A stretch of 54,137 bases of DNA from Gemmatimonadaceae bacterium (GTDB lineage: Bacteria > Gemmatimonadota > Gemmatimonadetes > Gemmatimonadales > Gemmatimonadaceae). This document shows, piece after piece, positions 1 to 9,069 of the stretch. The stretch's first letter is position 1; each line of letters begins with the position of its first letter. The translations under genes were made by a program, and so were the position numbers. Below the pieces are notes generated by a model that was given only the letters and a program-made list of their open reading frames with translations, was not told the origin of the DNA and searched no databases. The DNA lies in assembly GCA_014379355.1 (NCBI GenBank), contig JACMLX010000025.1, positions 1 through 54,137 of the forward strand, in the 5' to 3' direction.

Positions 1-813
1 GCCTTGCGCGATTCCGATGTGAATGCGCTGCTGGTGGTGGACATCAGCGATGTGAAGCGACTGGGCAACCTGGCCGACGTCGTGCGCGAGATGACGGTGC
101 CGCGCTTCTGCATCGATCATCACATGCCCAGCGACGAGCCACCGGCGCCGGTGATCGTGGCCGACACGCGCGCCTCGGCGACGGGTGAGCTGGTGTTCGA
201 TCTCGCGCAGGTGCTCGGTCTGCCGATCGACATGGAAACGGCGACGGCATTGTACATCGCGATCCTCACCGACACCGGTGGTTTCCGGTTCAGCAACACG
301 ACGCCACGCGTACACGCCATCGCGGCGCAGCTGCTGGCACACGGTGTGGATCCGGAACTGATGTACCGGCGCGTCTATGCATCGCAGAGCCCCGGACGTG
401 TGCGCCTGCTGGCCGAGGCGCTGCAGTCGCTGGGCGTCGAGGAGTCGATCGGCCTGAGCTGGCTCTCGCTCACCGCCGGTGCGAAGGAACGCTACAGCGT
501 CACGAGTGAGGAGATGGACGGCATCGTCGAACATCCGCGCTCGATCGCCGGCACGCGACTGGCCGTCTTCTTCCGGGATCTCGGACACAACCGCGTGAAG
601 ATCAGCTTCCGCAGCTCGGGCAACGTGGATGTGAACGCCCTCGCGCGACAATTCGATGGTGGTGGTCATGCGAAGGCCAGTGGGGCACTGGTGCAGGGCA
701 CGTTGAAGGACGTCGAGACGCGTGTACTCGCCGCATCGCGCGCGGCGCTGGCGGCGACGCCGATCGATCATGTGCCGATGTCGCCGCATGCGACTGGCGC
801 CGTGAACGAGTGA
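1..813 (+). CDS. DHH/DHHA1 phosphoesterase, NrnA-like (5' truncated)
   Basis: The frame is open at base 1, so the N-terminus lies left of the window and about 270 C-terminal residues are visible. A VVDIS stretch followed by CIDHH matches the DHH catalytic motifs that bind the two metal ions. The C-terminal GGGHAKASGA motif is the DHHA1 substrate-binding signature. Family members such as NrnA degrade nano-RNA dinucleotides and dephosphorylate pAp; some hydrolyse c-di-AMP. The cytosolic assignment is inferred from the absence of membrane segments. It ends 13 bases before the sensor kinase gene. Which substrate it uses cannot be told from this fragment. Confidence 0.88.
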   Translation, partial: ALRDSDVNALLVVDISDVKRLGNLADVVREMTVPRFCIDHHMPSDEPPAPVIVADTRASATGELVFDLAQVLGLPIDMETATALYIAILTDTGGFRFSNTTPRVHAIAAQLLAHGVDPELMYRRVYASQSPGRVRLLAEALQSLGVEESIGLSWLSLTAGAKERYSVTSEEMDGIVEHPRSIAGTRLAVFFRDLGHNRVKISFRSSGNVDVNALARQFDGGGHAKASGALVQGTLKDVETRVLAASRAALAATPIDHVPMSPHATGAVNE

Positions 814-826
814 GGCTGCCACTGCC

Positions 827-2560
827 ATGACGGAGTTCGCCGCCGCACTGTTGCTGGCGCTGATCGCGCTCGGCGGTGCGGGGTACTGTGCCTGGCTGTA
901 CTCGCGATTCCGCAAGCCGTATTACGCGTGGTGGTCCGCCAGCTGGCTGCTGTATGCCGTGCGCGTCGGTGTCATCATCGGCTTCATTCGCACGCAACAG
1001 AGCGGCTGGTTGTTCTGGCACCAGGTGCTCACCGGCTGGACCGCACTGGGATTTCTCGCGGCCGGATTGAGCTTCGCACGAGGCCTCGAATGGACACCGA
1101 AGCTCGCGCTGATCGCGCTGTTCCCGGTGGTGTGGAGCTACATCGCGATCTTCACACTCGAGAACTTCCTGCTCGCCGTGGTGCCGGCGATCACATTTCT
1201 CAGTGCGGCCACGCTCATCACCGGCATCAGCTTCGGGCGACATGCGCAGCGCACCGGATCGCCGGGTGCGTGGACACTCGCCGGGGCATTCACGCTGTGG
1301 GCGGTGCATCATCTGGACTATCCGCTGCTGCGTGCGCGCGGCGCGTGGGTGCCGTGGGGCTACTACCTCGACATCCTGTTCATTCTCGCGGTGGTGGCCG
1401 GGATCGGGCTGCTGGTGATCGACGATCTGCTGCGCGGTCTCGAGGCACTGGCGCGCCTCTCGGCGGATGTGCAGGCGAGCGGTCGCGGTGATGCGGTGGT
1501 CACGGCGTTGCTCGAGCGCCCGTTGCGACTGCGCGGTGTGAGCGGCACGGCGCTCTATCTCGTGCAGGACGCGTCGGTGATCGATGGCGCGGGCAAGGCG
1601 CAGTCGTGGCGTGGCGCAGCGTTGCCGACAGCGGTGGCGGAAGTCGTCTCACGCGCCGTGCGTGACGGCCGCAGTGCCAGCGCCGCCTTGCCACCGCGCA
1701 AAGGCGGTGAACGATTCGTTGCCGCGTTGCCGATCTATCGCGAGACGACGGTGACGCACGTGCTCGTACTGATGGGCGATGTACGCGATCCGTTCAGTGC
1801 ACTCGACGAGGAATTCCTGCGCGCATTGGGCCGACAGGTAGGCTCGGCGTTGCAGCAGGCGGAACTCACGTCACAACTCGAGGAACGCACGGAGGAACTC
1901 GCGCGCTTGTCGTCGCGACTGGTCGAGCAGCATGAGGACGAACGCAAACGCCTCGCGCGTGAGCTGCACGACGAGACCGGACAGTTGTTCAGTGCGATGC
2001 GGATGGAAGTCGGGGCATTGGAGCAGGTGCGTGGCGCCGGCGACGTGGCGGCGCGCATGGATGCACTCGTCACGGCTGGCCTCACCAGCCTGCGGCGAGT
2101 CACGGCGGCGCTGCGTCCATCGCTGCTCGATGATCTCGGGTTGCTGAGTGCCGTGCGATCATTGGTCGCGCAGGTGTCGAACGAAGGGCAGGTGCGCGCC
2201 GAACTGATGGCACCGCCATCGATGGCCGCGTTGACGCGTGAGCGTGAACTGGCGCTGTTCCGCGCCGCGCAGGAAGGCATCACGAATGTGCTGCGCCACG
2301 CGCGGGCCACGCGACTCGTGATTACGATCGACGTCAGCGGCAGTGAGGCCCGGCTGATGGTGGACGACGATGGCATCGGGCCGCCGACGCGCGCCTTACT
2401 CGCGGAACAGGAACGTGGAGGGCATGTGGGACTGGTTGGCATGCGCGAACGATTGGTGGCCCTTGGCGGCCGGATGGCCATCGAGGCGTCTCCCTTGGGC
2501 GGCACGCGATTGAGCGTCTTCGTGAGCACGGTGATCCCGATTCCGGTGGTAGCGTCGTGA
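827..2560 (+). CDS. Membrane sensor histidine kinase, NarL/DegS type (HisKA_3)
   Basis: 577 residues. The N-terminal 200 residues contain about six or seven hydrophobic helices, so the sensor part is membrane-embedded. Residues about 210-345 look like a GAF-type domain, followed by a short coiled coil (QLEERTEELARLSSRL). The HisKA_3 dimerisation helix carries ARELHDETGQ with the phospho-accepting His at about residue 381. The HATPase_c domain shows an N-box (EGITNVLRHARA), VDDDGIG and GLVGMRER. The response regulator gene starts inside its last codons (4-base overlap), which makes the two a translationally coupled pair. The stimulus is unknown. Kinase class is secure; the GAF call is moderate. 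Confidence 0.93.
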   Translation: MTEFAAALLLALIALGGAGYCAWLYSRFRKPYYAWWSASWLLYAVRVGVIIGFIRTQQSGWLFWHQVLTGWTALGFLAAGLSFARGLEWTPKLALIALFPVVWSYIAIFTLENFLLAVVPAITFLSAATLITGISFGRHAQRTGSPGAWTLAGAFTLWAVHHLDYPLLRARGAWVPWGYYLDILFILAVVAGIGLLVIDDLLRGLEALARLSADVQASGRGDAVVTALLERPLRLRGVSGTALYLVQDASVIDGAGKAQSWRGAALPTAVAEVVSRAVRDGRSASAALPPRKGGERFVAALPIYRETTVTHVLVLMGDVRDPFSALDEEFLRALGRQVGSALQQAELTSQLEERTEELARLSSRLVEQHEDERKRLARELHDETGQLFSAMRMEVGALEQVRGAGDVAARMDALVTAGLTSLRRVTAALRPSLLDDLGLLSAVRSLVAQVSNEGQVRAELMAPPSMAALTRERELALFRAAQEGITNVLRHARATRLVITIDVSGSEARLMVDDDGIGPPTRALLAEQERGGHVGLVGMRERLVALGGRMAIEASPLGGTRLSVFVSTVIPIPVVAS

Positions 2561-3198
2561 GCACGCTGGCAGCGCTGCGCGTGCTGGTCGTGGACGATCA
2601 CCCGATCGTGCGCGAAGGCGTGCGACGCATTCTCGAAGCGGCGCCGGACATGCAGGTGGTGGGTGAGGCGAACGATGGAGCGAGTGCGCTGGCGCTGGCC
2701 GCGCGCCTGCTGCCGGATGCGGCGGTCGTCGATGTCGGCCTGCCGGACATGTCAGGACTCGAACTGGTCCGCCTGCTGAAAGCGCAGCGCGCCGCGCTGA
2801 CGGTCGTGATGCTGAGCATGTACGACGACGCCGAGTATGCGCGCGAGAGTCGTGTAGCCGGCGCGAGTGCGTACGTGGTGAAGGACAGCGCGGCGACGAT
2901 GCTCGCAACGCAACTGCGACTGGCGGTCGGGCCGCGCATCGGTGACACGCGCACCGACACACCCGCAGGTCCCACTCCGTGGGAGCGCATCGCGCAACTG
3001 ACGCCGCGCGAATGCGACGTGCTGCGCGGGATCGCGTCAGGTCAGACGAACAAGGCCATCGCCGGCGCGTACGGCATCAGTCCACGCACGGTCGAAACGC
3101 ATCGCGAACGATTGATGCGCAAGCTGGGTGTCAGCACGGTGGCCGGACTGACGGCGCTCGCACTCGAGACCGGAATGCTGACGGCGCCAGACCGGTAG
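2557..3198 (+). CDS. NarL/FixJ-family response regulator
   Basis: 213 residues with a receiver domain (VVDDHPIVREG at the N-terminus, phospho-acceptor Asp at about residue 59 in VVDVGLPDMSG, conserved Lys in VVKDSA). A C-terminal LuxR-type helix-turn-helix follows (LTPRECDVLRGIASG, then NKAIA and SPRTVETHRERLMRKL). It starts with GTG overlapping the kinase stop codon, so it is almost certainly the cognate partner of that kinase and a DNA-binding transcription factor. Target genes cannot be inferred from the sequence. A perfect 10-bp inverted repeat overlaps its stop codon. Confidence 0.95.
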   Translation: MSTLAALRVLVVDDHPIVREGVRRILEAAPDMQVVGEANDGASALALAARLLPDAAVVDVGLPDMSGLELVRLLKAQRAALTVVMLSMYDDAEYARESRVAGASAYVVKDSAATMLATQLRLAVGPRIGDTRTDTPAGPTPWERIAQLTPRECDVLRGIASGQTNKAIAGAYGISPRTVETHRERLMRKLGVSTVAGLTALALETGMLTAPDR

Positions 3199-3213
3199 TA
3201 CCAGTCTGGCGCC
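3183..3213. terminator. Hairpin between convergent genes
   Basis: GGCGCCAGAC at 3183-3192 is exactly complementary to GTCTGGCGCC at 3204-3213, with an 11-base loop that contains the TAG stop of the response regulator. It sits between two convergent genes, so it could end transcription in both directions. There is no T-tract on either side, so classical intrinsic termination is uncertain. Confidence 0.5.
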
Positions 3214-3239
3214 GCAACGCTCACATGCCCTGCAGGAAA

Positions 3240-3851
3240 TCAGACGTCGACGGACAGTCCGCCGGTGCCTTCCTTCTTGCCGGCCGTCTTGCTGTCGTTC
3301 GTGTCGATCGAGCGCAGTGTCGGACGCGACGGCTCACGTGTGCCGACCATCAGCATGTCGTTCGCCGGGTCCTTCGCACCTGGCGTACGCACGGTGCCCT
3401 GACTCTTGAGCACCTTGCCCATCGAGAGGCCGAACCAGATGAACAGCGTCGACAGCAGGATGCCGACGAGGCCCGCGCGGAGCGCGACCTTCATGAAATT
3501 GCCCTTGACGTTCTGCGGCAGCTGCGCGCGGATCTGCACGGAGTCGAGCAGGAAGCCGAGCAACAGGCCGATGGTCAGCACACCCGCGATGAGCGTCACC
3601 CAGCGCAACGCCTGCAGCGTCTTGCGATCGTTGTTCATCACTGCTGCGAAGTACAGGATCGCCTGCGGTACCACGGTGGACATGAGGGCGTCCATGAAGA
3701 GCCCGGCAGCACCGACACGCCAGTTGAGCTCCGTGAGCTTGAACGGCCAGACCTGGATCGTGAACTGGGCGAAATAATTCAGAATCAGCGCCGCTGCAGC
3801 GAAGTACATCACGCTGCCGAGCAGGCGGAGCTGAGTTGTCGAAAGGTTCAT
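3240..3851 (-). CDS. Hypothetical four-helix membrane protein
   Basis: 203 residues from the ATG at 3851, which has a GAGG-like ribosome site about 8 bases upstream. The frame stays open for another 50 codons to 4001, but that part is arginine-rich and unlike a real N-terminus. Four hydrophobic segments are visible (near MNLSTTQLRLLGSVMYFAA, AAGLFMDALMSTVVPQAI, WVTLIAGVLTIGLLLGFLL and AGLVGILLSTLFIWFGLSM). They are followed by a polar C-terminal tail of about 50 residues. I do not recognise the family. It is convergent with the response regulator and divergent from mrp; no function is proposed. Confidence 0.75.
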   Translation of the reverse strand: MNLSTTQLRLLGSVMYFAAAALILNYFAQFTIQVWPFKLTELNWRVGAAGLFMDALMSTVVPQAILYFAAVMNNDRKTLQALRWVTLIAGVLTIGLLLGFLLDSVQIRAQLPQNVKGNFMKVALRAGLVGILLSTLFIWFGLSMGKVLKSQGTVRTPGAKDPANDMLMVGTREPSRPTLRSIDTNDSKTAGKKEGTGGLSVDV

Positions 3852-3895
3852 GCAAGCCTCGAGAAGTTGCCGGTCGTCCAGCTCCGGCGGCGGAG

Positions 3896-3938
3896 CAGTC
3901 CGGGGTTCGGCGAGCAGTAGTCTCGCCCGCGCGGACTG
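3896..3938. other. Two-step inverted repeat upstream of the membrane protein gene
   Basis: CAGTCCG (3896-3902) pairs with CGGACTG (3932-3938), and inside it GGCGAG (3909-3914) pairs with CTCGCC (3922-3927), leaving a short loop. It lies in the roughly 340-base gene-free stretch 3852-4193, about 45 bases before the start of the minus-strand membrane protein. It would therefore fall in that gene's leader if transcription begins upstream. Nothing else definite is seen in this stretch: a TTGCCA/TATGCT pair before mrp has the wrong spacing for a promoter. Confidence 0.3.
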
Positions 3939-4193
3939 GAGGCGCAAGCGAGTTGAGAATTCCTGATATCCGTGCTGCCGAGATGCGTACCCGTCCGACA
4001 TCCGGTTGTCCCTCGATCAGCATGTCGACATCCGCTGTCAGGACGATGCTGTCGCGATCCTGCAACAGCAATGGACGAGGCCACTGGCTCTCGCGACTAA
4101 GTTCACCTACGTCCCATCGGCGCTGAACGGATTGCCACCAGATGCAACCTTTATGCTGCCCGCTCGCAGGTCCGTCTTTTCGCGCCCGCCCCC

Positions 4194-5306
4194 GTGTCGT
4201 TGACGCAGCAGATCACTACCGCACTCAGCCGCGTGACGAACGCGCGTCTCGCAACCGATGTGATGACGGCCGAGATGGTGCAGGACATCGCCACGACGGT
4301 GGATGGCAAGGTGCAATTCACGTTGCTGCTCGACAGCCGCGACGATGCTGCTCTCGTGCGCGACGTCCGGCAGGCCGTCGTGGACGTGTCCGGTGTCACG
4401 GACGTCAAGGTCAACGTGCGCGACCCCCGCCAGCAGGCACCGACGCCGGCACGACAGGGTCGTGCATTGCCGATGGCACCCGAGGCTGCACCGGCGCCGG
4501 CGCCGCGTGTCGCCGCACCCACACCGGTCGCGCTCCCGAATCTCGGGCGCATTCTGGCCGTGAGCTCGGGCAAGGGCGGCGTTGGCAAGAGCACGGTCAG
4601 CGTGAACCTGGCCATCGCACTCGCGCAGCTCGGGTATCGCGTCGGCCTGATGGACGCCGACATCTACGGGCCGAACATCCCGCTCATGATGGGCCTCGAT
4701 CAACAGCCCGAGGTGAACAAGCGGGCGAAGATCATTCCGCTCGAAGCCTATGGGGTGAAGCTGATCTCGCTCGGTTTCCTGATCGAGAAGGACCAGCCGG
4801 CGATCTGGCGTGGCCCGATCGTGATGAAGCTGATCGGACAGTTCCTCAAGGATGTCGATTGGGGACAGCTCGATTATTTCGTCGTCGACATGCCGCCGGG
4901 CACTGGTGACGCGCAGCTGTCGCTCGTGCAGACCACGCTCGTCAATGCGGCGCTGATCGTCACCACGCCGCAGCAGGTCTCCACCGGTGATGCATTGCGC
5001 GGCGTGAAGATGTTCGAGCGTGTCGCGGTACCGGTGCTCGGCATCGTCGAGAACATGAGCTGGTTCGAGAATCCGGAGACCGGCACTCCGATCGCGATGT
5101 TCGGCAGCGGCGGTGGCCAGCAGCTGGCGACGCAGGTCGGTCTCGATCTGCTGGCGCAGATCCCGATGGACCCGCGCATCTCCGAGGGGGGCGACACCGG
5201 CCGTCCCCTGGTGGCGGTGGAACCGACGGCGCCGGCGTCGAAGGTCTTCACCGCACTGGCAGCGCGCGTCGTCGATGGCATGAACGCGATCGCTGCACGC
5301 GGGTGA
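4194..5306 (+). CDS. apbC: Mrp/NBP35-family ATPase (iron-sulfur carrier), MIP18-like N-domain
   Basis: 370 residues. The first 85 or so resemble the MIP18/DUF59 domain common at the N-terminus of bacterial Mrp proteins. An Ala/Pro-rich linker follows, then a deviant Walker A loop (SSGKGGVGKSTVS, about residues 123-135), MDADIYGPNIP and DMPPGTGD. The family binds and transfers 4Fe-4S clusters to apoproteins in the cytosol. The usual CPxCG pair after the ENMS motif is replaced here by ENMSWFENPETG, so the standard bridging cluster ligands are missing. The start is GTG without a clear ribosome site. The MATE gene overlaps its stop by 4 bases. Confidence 0.92.
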   Translation: MSLTQQITTALSRVTNARLATDVMTAEMVQDIATTVDGKVQFTLLLDSRDDAALVRDVRQAVVDVSGVTDVKVNVRDPRQQAPTPARQGRALPMAPEAAPAPAPRVAAPTPVALPNLGRILAVSSGKGGVGKSTVSVNLAIALAQLGYRVGLMDADIYGPNIPLMMGLDQQPEVNKRAKIIPLEAYGVKLISLGFLIEKDQPAIWRGPIVMKLIGQFLKDVDWGQLDYFVVDMPPGTGDAQLSLVQTTLVNAALIVTTPQQVSTGDALRGVKMFERVAVPVLGIVENMSWFENPETGTPIAMFGSGGGQQLATQVGLDLLAQIPMDPRISEGGDTGRPLVAVEPTAPASKVFTALAARVVDGMNAIAARG

Positions 5307-6655
5307 CGATCGCGGCGCCGCGCGCTGGTAGCGCGGATGTGAACCTTTCCGAGGATGCGCTGTTGCGCGTCGTGGTGCGCATCGGCGTGCCGGCGGTCGC
5401 GAGTGCGCTGCTGCTGACGGCATTCGTGTCGCTCGACTCGGCCTGGGTGGGCCACTTCGTCGGTGCGGCCGGACTGGCCGCCGTCAGCACCTCCATCTTC
5501 TACATCTGGATCATCGTCTCGATCGCCGAGATGGTGAGTGTGGGCCTGACGGCGGTGGCGGCGCGACGCCACGGCGAACGCCGTGACGAGGAAGCGGCGC
5601 GTGCAGTCGGAGACGCACTGGTGTTCGCACTGGCGCTGGGTGTGGTCACGGCACTCATCGGACTGCTCGCGCTGCCGCATCTCTTCGCACTGATGGAAAC
5701 GCCGGCCGACGTGACGGCACTCGGCATGCGGTATCTCGGCACGTACCTGGCGGGGTCGCCGCTGATCTTCGGGTACTTCGTGGTCGACGCGGCATTCCGT
5801 GCGGCAGGCAACACGAGATTGCCATTCATCATGCTGCTGTGCGCGACGCTGATCGCCGCCACGCTCGATCCGATCCTGATCACGGGGTGGGGACCGTTTC
5901 CGGAGCTCGGCATTCGCGGTGCCGCGGTCGCGACGTTGTGCGTGCGCGGCTCGTTGTGTGTGGTCGGCACGCTGATGCTTCGCAGACGCCGGTTGGTATC
6001 GTTCGGCGCGATTGATTGGTCGCGTATTGGAACTATTGTACGCGTCGGCCTGCCGACGGCGTTGACGGGTGTGATCTTCTCGATGATCTACGTCGTGATG
6101 ACGCGCACGACGCAGCAGTTCGGAACCCCGGCACTGGCTGCGCTCGGACTCGGCCATCGCATCGAGAGCTGGATGTACATGGTGGGCGTCGGTTTCGGTG
6201 CCGCTGCCGCAGCGATCGTCGGCCAGAACCTCGGCGCCGGCAAGCCGGACCGCGCGACACGCGCCGGATGGCTCACGCTCGCGATGACGGGCGTGCCCGG
6301 CGTGATTGCATGCGTGGCGCTGTTCACCTTTCCGGCACACCTGGCCGGGCTGTTCTCGACCGATGCTGCGGTGATCGAGGAAGCGACACGATACCTGCGC
6401 ACTGCTGCGCTCGCACAATTGGTGGTGAGCGGCGAGACGGTGCTCGAAGGTGCACTCGGTGGCGCCGGATGGACGCTGCCGCCGATGATCACCTCCACCG
6501 CGATCACACTCGCGCGCGTCCCGCTCGCCGCGTGGGCCGCCATGCACTGGGGTACCACCGGCATCTGGTGGGTGATCTCGCTCACGGCGATCGCGCGTGC
6601 ACTCGCGATGATGGCGCTCTGGGCGTCCGGGCGCTGGCGGCGCGCGGTCGTTTGA
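5303..6655 (+). CDS. MATE-family multidrug/cation exporter
   Basis: 450 residues, the usual length of MATE transporters, with about twelve hydrophobic helices throughout and the internal two-half symmetry seen in repeated G-x-P-A and R-x-x-GN-x-x blocks (IGVPAVASALLL, AAFRAAGNTRLPF, VGLPTALTG, GQNLGAGKPDRA). MATE proteins export cationic drugs or metabolites in exchange for H+ or Na+ at the inner membrane. The GTG start overlaps the end of the Mrp gene, so the two are co-translated, though no functional link is obvious. Substrate is unknown. A palindromic repeat begins about 20 bases after the stop. Confidence 0.93.
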   Translation: MTIAAPRAGSADVNLSEDALLRVVVRIGVPAVASALLLTAFVSLDSAWVGHFVGAAGLAAVSTSIFYIWIIVSIAEMVSVGLTAVAARRHGERRDEEAARAVGDALVFALALGVVTALIGLLALPHLFALMETPADVTALGMRYLGTYLAGSPLIFGYFVVDAAFRAAGNTRLPFIMLLCATLIAATLDPILITGWGPFPELGIRGAAVATLCVRGSLCVVGTLMLRRRRLVSFGAIDWSRIGTIVRVGLPTALTGVIFSMIYVVMTRTTQQFGTPALAALGLGHRIESWMYMVGVGFGAAAAAIVGQNLGAGKPDRATRAGWLTLAMTGVPGVIACVALFTFPAHLAGLFSTDAAVIEEATRYLRTAALAQLVVSGETVLEGALGGAGWTLPPMITSTAITLARVPLAAWAAMHWGTTGIWWVISLTAIARALAMMALWASGRWRRAVV

Positions 6656-6675
6656 GATAGTCAACTGCGTTGCGT

Positions 6676-7060
6676 GAATAGGGCGGGGAGGTCGGAGAGT
6701 GCGCATCTTGCAACGGTCGTCTTTCGCGTACCATCTCCGACTTTTTTGGGTGGGGAGCACACGGAGCTCACAGAGTGCTCCAATTGCAACGCTGCGTGCA
6801 GTGCGAGGCGTCCGAATTATTTCTTGGGGAACTACACTTCCAACAAAAGTCAGCGATGTCTCGCGCTACGCCAAAGGTTGCAAGCGACGCGCTCAGTGCG
6901 CTCCGTGCGCTCTTCCCCCAAAAAGTCAGCGATTGTACGCGCTGCGCGGACGGCGGCAAGCAACGCACTCTCCGGGCTCTCCGGCCTATCGTCCAAAGGC
7001 TCTTGACGAGACTTCGCGATACGCCGATGGGTCGCGTGTGACGCCGCCAGCCTATCGTCC
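6676..7060. repeat. Large imperfect palindromic repeat, copy A
   Basis: Non-coding DNA filling the space between two convergent genes. The left end (GGGAGGTCGGAGAGTGCG-like, about 6680-6703) is inverted at the right (CGCACTCTCCGG..CCTATCGTC, about 6965-6992), and a second CCTATCGTCC occurs at about 7051. A nested inner pair links ACTTTTTTGGGTGGGGAG with CACGGAGCTCACAGAG (about 6739-6776) to CGCTCAGTGCGCTCCG..CCCCCAAAAAGTCAGCG (about 6890-6932). Two further copies lie at 42209 and 48602. It contains no transposase and no plausible gene. It could be a non-autonomous hairpin element, a terminator or an RNA. Confidence 0.75.
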
Positions 7061-7070
7061 CCACAGCAGT

Positions 7071-7922
7071 TCAGCGCTGAACCAGCTCGATCTTTCCGAT
7101 CATGCTCTTGACGACGATGCGGACCTTGACGGCGGCGGTGCTGAAGTTGGCGCTGCGCCAGACGCCGTTGGATTTGGCGAAGGGTCCGTCGAACGACTCG
7201 CGCGCGAGCAGGCCGGTGGACTGGAGTTCGATACCGATGCTCGGTGGCGCCGTGATGCGCACGTCGCCGATTGCGGTTGAGACCAGGATCTGCATGTCGC
7301 GCAGCCAGCGACCGCCGAGATCGAGCGAGAGATCACCGATGTCACCCTGAATGCGCGCTTCGCTGGCACCGGCGTTGCCAAGCCCGATCAGCTTCAGCCC
7401 ACCCGCGCCGACGTTCGCATCGAACACGGACATCGATTCCGGGTTCGGTGCATCGAAGCGCACGGTCGCGGCGGCGGCGCCCGTGTTGAGCGCGAAGCGA
7501 CGGAGCGGCAGGCCGGTCAGGTCGAGCGTGGCGTCGGCGGCGGTCGCATCGATCGTCAGTTCGAGGGGCGCGCGGCGGGTCAGCTGCACGCGCCAGTCCT
7601 GCACGCCGTCATCATCCGGCGTGTCGTCGGTCCGCTGATCGGGGCCGCCGCGCTTCTGGCCAGCGGCCAGCGTGAGCGTGTGCTGCGCCGCGTTCCAGGT
7701 CGATGTCGGCGACGTGAACGAATCGCCGAAACGTGTGATGCTGCGATAGAGATACGGCGCATCGGACGCGCCGACGCTGAGCGTGCCTGTGCCGAGCATC
7801 AGTCGCACGCTGACCGGCGTTAAGTCACGCAGCAGCCGCGCGGATTCGAGCGTGCGCACGTGCTGCGCACCGAGTGCCGCTGTGAACATCAGTGCGGCGA
7901 CGGCAGCAACGATCGCCTTCAT
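7071..7922 (-). CDS. Secreted toast-rack/DUF4097-like protein
   Basis: 283 residues from the ATG at 7922, which overlaps the stop of the upstream gene by 4 bases. A cleavable signal peptide is clear (MKAIVAAVAALMFTAALGAQ). The mature part is rich in short beta-strand repeats of the type seen in LiaF/toast-rack and DUF4097 proteins, for example LDLTGLPLRRFALNTGAA, FDANVGAGGLKLIGLGNAG and GDLSLDLGGRW. Such proteins form extracytoplasmic beta-helical racks; some act in envelope-stress sensing. It is the last gene of the sigma/anti-sigma operon, suggesting an envelope role. The family match is by pattern only. Confidence 0.7.
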   Translation of the reverse strand: MKAIVAAVAALMFTAALGAQHVRTLESARLLRDLTPVSVRLMLGTGTLSVGASDAPYLYRSITRFGDSFTSPTSTWNAAQHTLTLAAGQKRGGPDQRTDDTPDDDGVQDWRVQLTRRAPLELTIDATAADATLDLTGLPLRRFALNTGAAAATVRFDAPNPESMSVFDANVGAGGLKLIGLGNAGASEARIQGDIGDLSLDLGGRWLRDMQILVSTAIGDVRITAPPSIGIELQSTGLLARESFDGPFAKSNGVWRSANFSTAAVKVRIVVKSMIGKIELVQR

Positions 7923-9067
7923 CGCGCACCGCCGGTGGTGGTCGTCGGACGCTTGACGGCAACCACGCCGGTGATCGGTGTCGGTGTGAGCCAGTCGGCC
8001 GTCGGCGGTGTCACGGGCCGCGGCGTGCCGCTGGGCGCCGGACGACGAAGCCCCCACGGCTCTTCGTGCGAGCGTGTGCCACCGCGCGTGCGGAGCGCAG
8101 CACCCAGTCCCGCCGTGATCGCAACCCAGGTGATGCCGAGTGCAATCGTGCGAATCGCGGCCGACGCGACAGGCCATGACGTGAGTGACGCGGCGAGGAG
8201 CCACGGCACCGACAGCATCAGCATCCCGCTCACCAGCGCCTGAAGCCGTGCACCGCGCTCCGTCTGTCCCGGTCGGCGCGCGGCGATACCCTTGCCCACC
8301 ATCTGCACCGCACCCAGTCCACCGAGCACCACGAGACCGAGTACGGCGACGACGTATGCGACGATCGCGAACGGCACCAGCAGGATGCCGATCAGCGTAA
8401 GACACAACAACAGGCAGATGGTGACCAGCACCGGAAGCAATGCGAGTTGCGCCATGACGCCGACGGTGACGTTGCGCCCGAATCCGGCATTGAGTGTGCT
8501 TGTCACGCGCTGCATCGCATCACCGGCGTTCGTCAGCACACCGATCGCGAGGATGATCAGGATGCCGAACCACGCGGCGGTGTGTTTGAGGCTGGTGAAC
8601 GTATCGATGTTCGCTGTCGCGATTTCGCCCGTTGGCATCGGCGCCAGTGCGTCGAGCGTGCGCAGCTCGCCATCGATGCGGCCACTCGGCGCGATGGCCG
8701 CGCCGTGCTCGGCCGACACGACGTCACCGAGGACATGGCCGCTCGAGTCGATGATCACGGCGCCGTTGATGGCGATGGCCGAGCCGGTGACGACACCGGC
8801 GATGTGCAGACTGCCGTCGAGCGCCACGAGATTGCCCTTCACCGTGTCGCGAGGCCCGATCAACACATCGCCGACACGGTGCGCCGCGTCGAGCGCAGGG
8901 CAGCCGACGATCGGATCGAGACTGGCACGCTTGAGCAGCGCGACCTGAGCGCTGGACAGGCTGGCGATGTCGCGAGGGAAACAGGCCGGGGCGGCCTGCG
9001 CGGACACGTCGCTCGCTGCGACGATCAGCGACGCGGCCAGGATGAGCCGGACAATCGGAGACGGCAT
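7919..9067 (-). CDS. Exported bactofilin-like repeat domain fused to membrane helices
   Basis: 382 residues from the ATG at 9067, 2 bases after the anti-sigma gene. It has a signal peptide (LILAASLIVAASDVSAQA), then a stretch of about 80 residues of right-handed beta-helix-like repeats (KGNLVALDGSLHIAGVVTG, INGAVIIDSSGHVLGDVV, GRIDGELRTL) resembling polymer-forming bactofilin domains. Four or five hydrophobic helices follow, then a proline/threonine-rich tail. A beta-helix outside and a membrane anchor would suit an envelope scaffold or the sensory/effector part of the stress operon. I know of no characterised homologue; the role is inferred from context. Confidence 0.7.
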   Translation of the reverse strand: MPSPIVRLILAASLIVAASDVSAQAAPACFPRDIASLSSAQVALLKRASLDPIVGCPALDAAHRVGDVLIGPRDTVKGNLVALDGSLHIAGVVTGSAIAINGAVIIDSSGHVLGDVVSAEHGAAIAPSGRIDGELRTLDALAPMPTGEIATANIDTFTSLKHTAAWFGILIILAIGVLTNAGDAMQRVTSTLNAGFGRNVTVGVMAQLALLPVLVTICLLLCLTLIGILLVPFAIVAYVVAVLGLVVLGGLGAVQMVGKGIAARRPGQTERGARLQALVSGMLMLSVPWLLAASLTSWPVASAAIRTIALGITWVAITAGLGAALRTRGGTRSHEEPWGLRRPAPSGTPRPVTPPTADWLTPTPITGVVAVKRPTTTTGGAR

Positions 9068-9069
9068 GA

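Noticed and set aside
4132-4157. TTGCCA / TATGCT as a promoter for the Mrp gene
   Set aside because: The spacing is only 14 bases, too short for a usual sigma-70 promoter; kept only as a remark.
4874-6760. 628-codon open frame on the minus strand
   Set aside because: Antisense to the Mrp and MATE genes, with low-complexity Arg/His/Asp composition; a shadow frame.
6676-7060. Palindromic repeat as an insertion sequence or as a small protein gene
   Set aside because: All frames give short, low-complexity peptides without transposase motifs, and frames are not conserved among the three copies.
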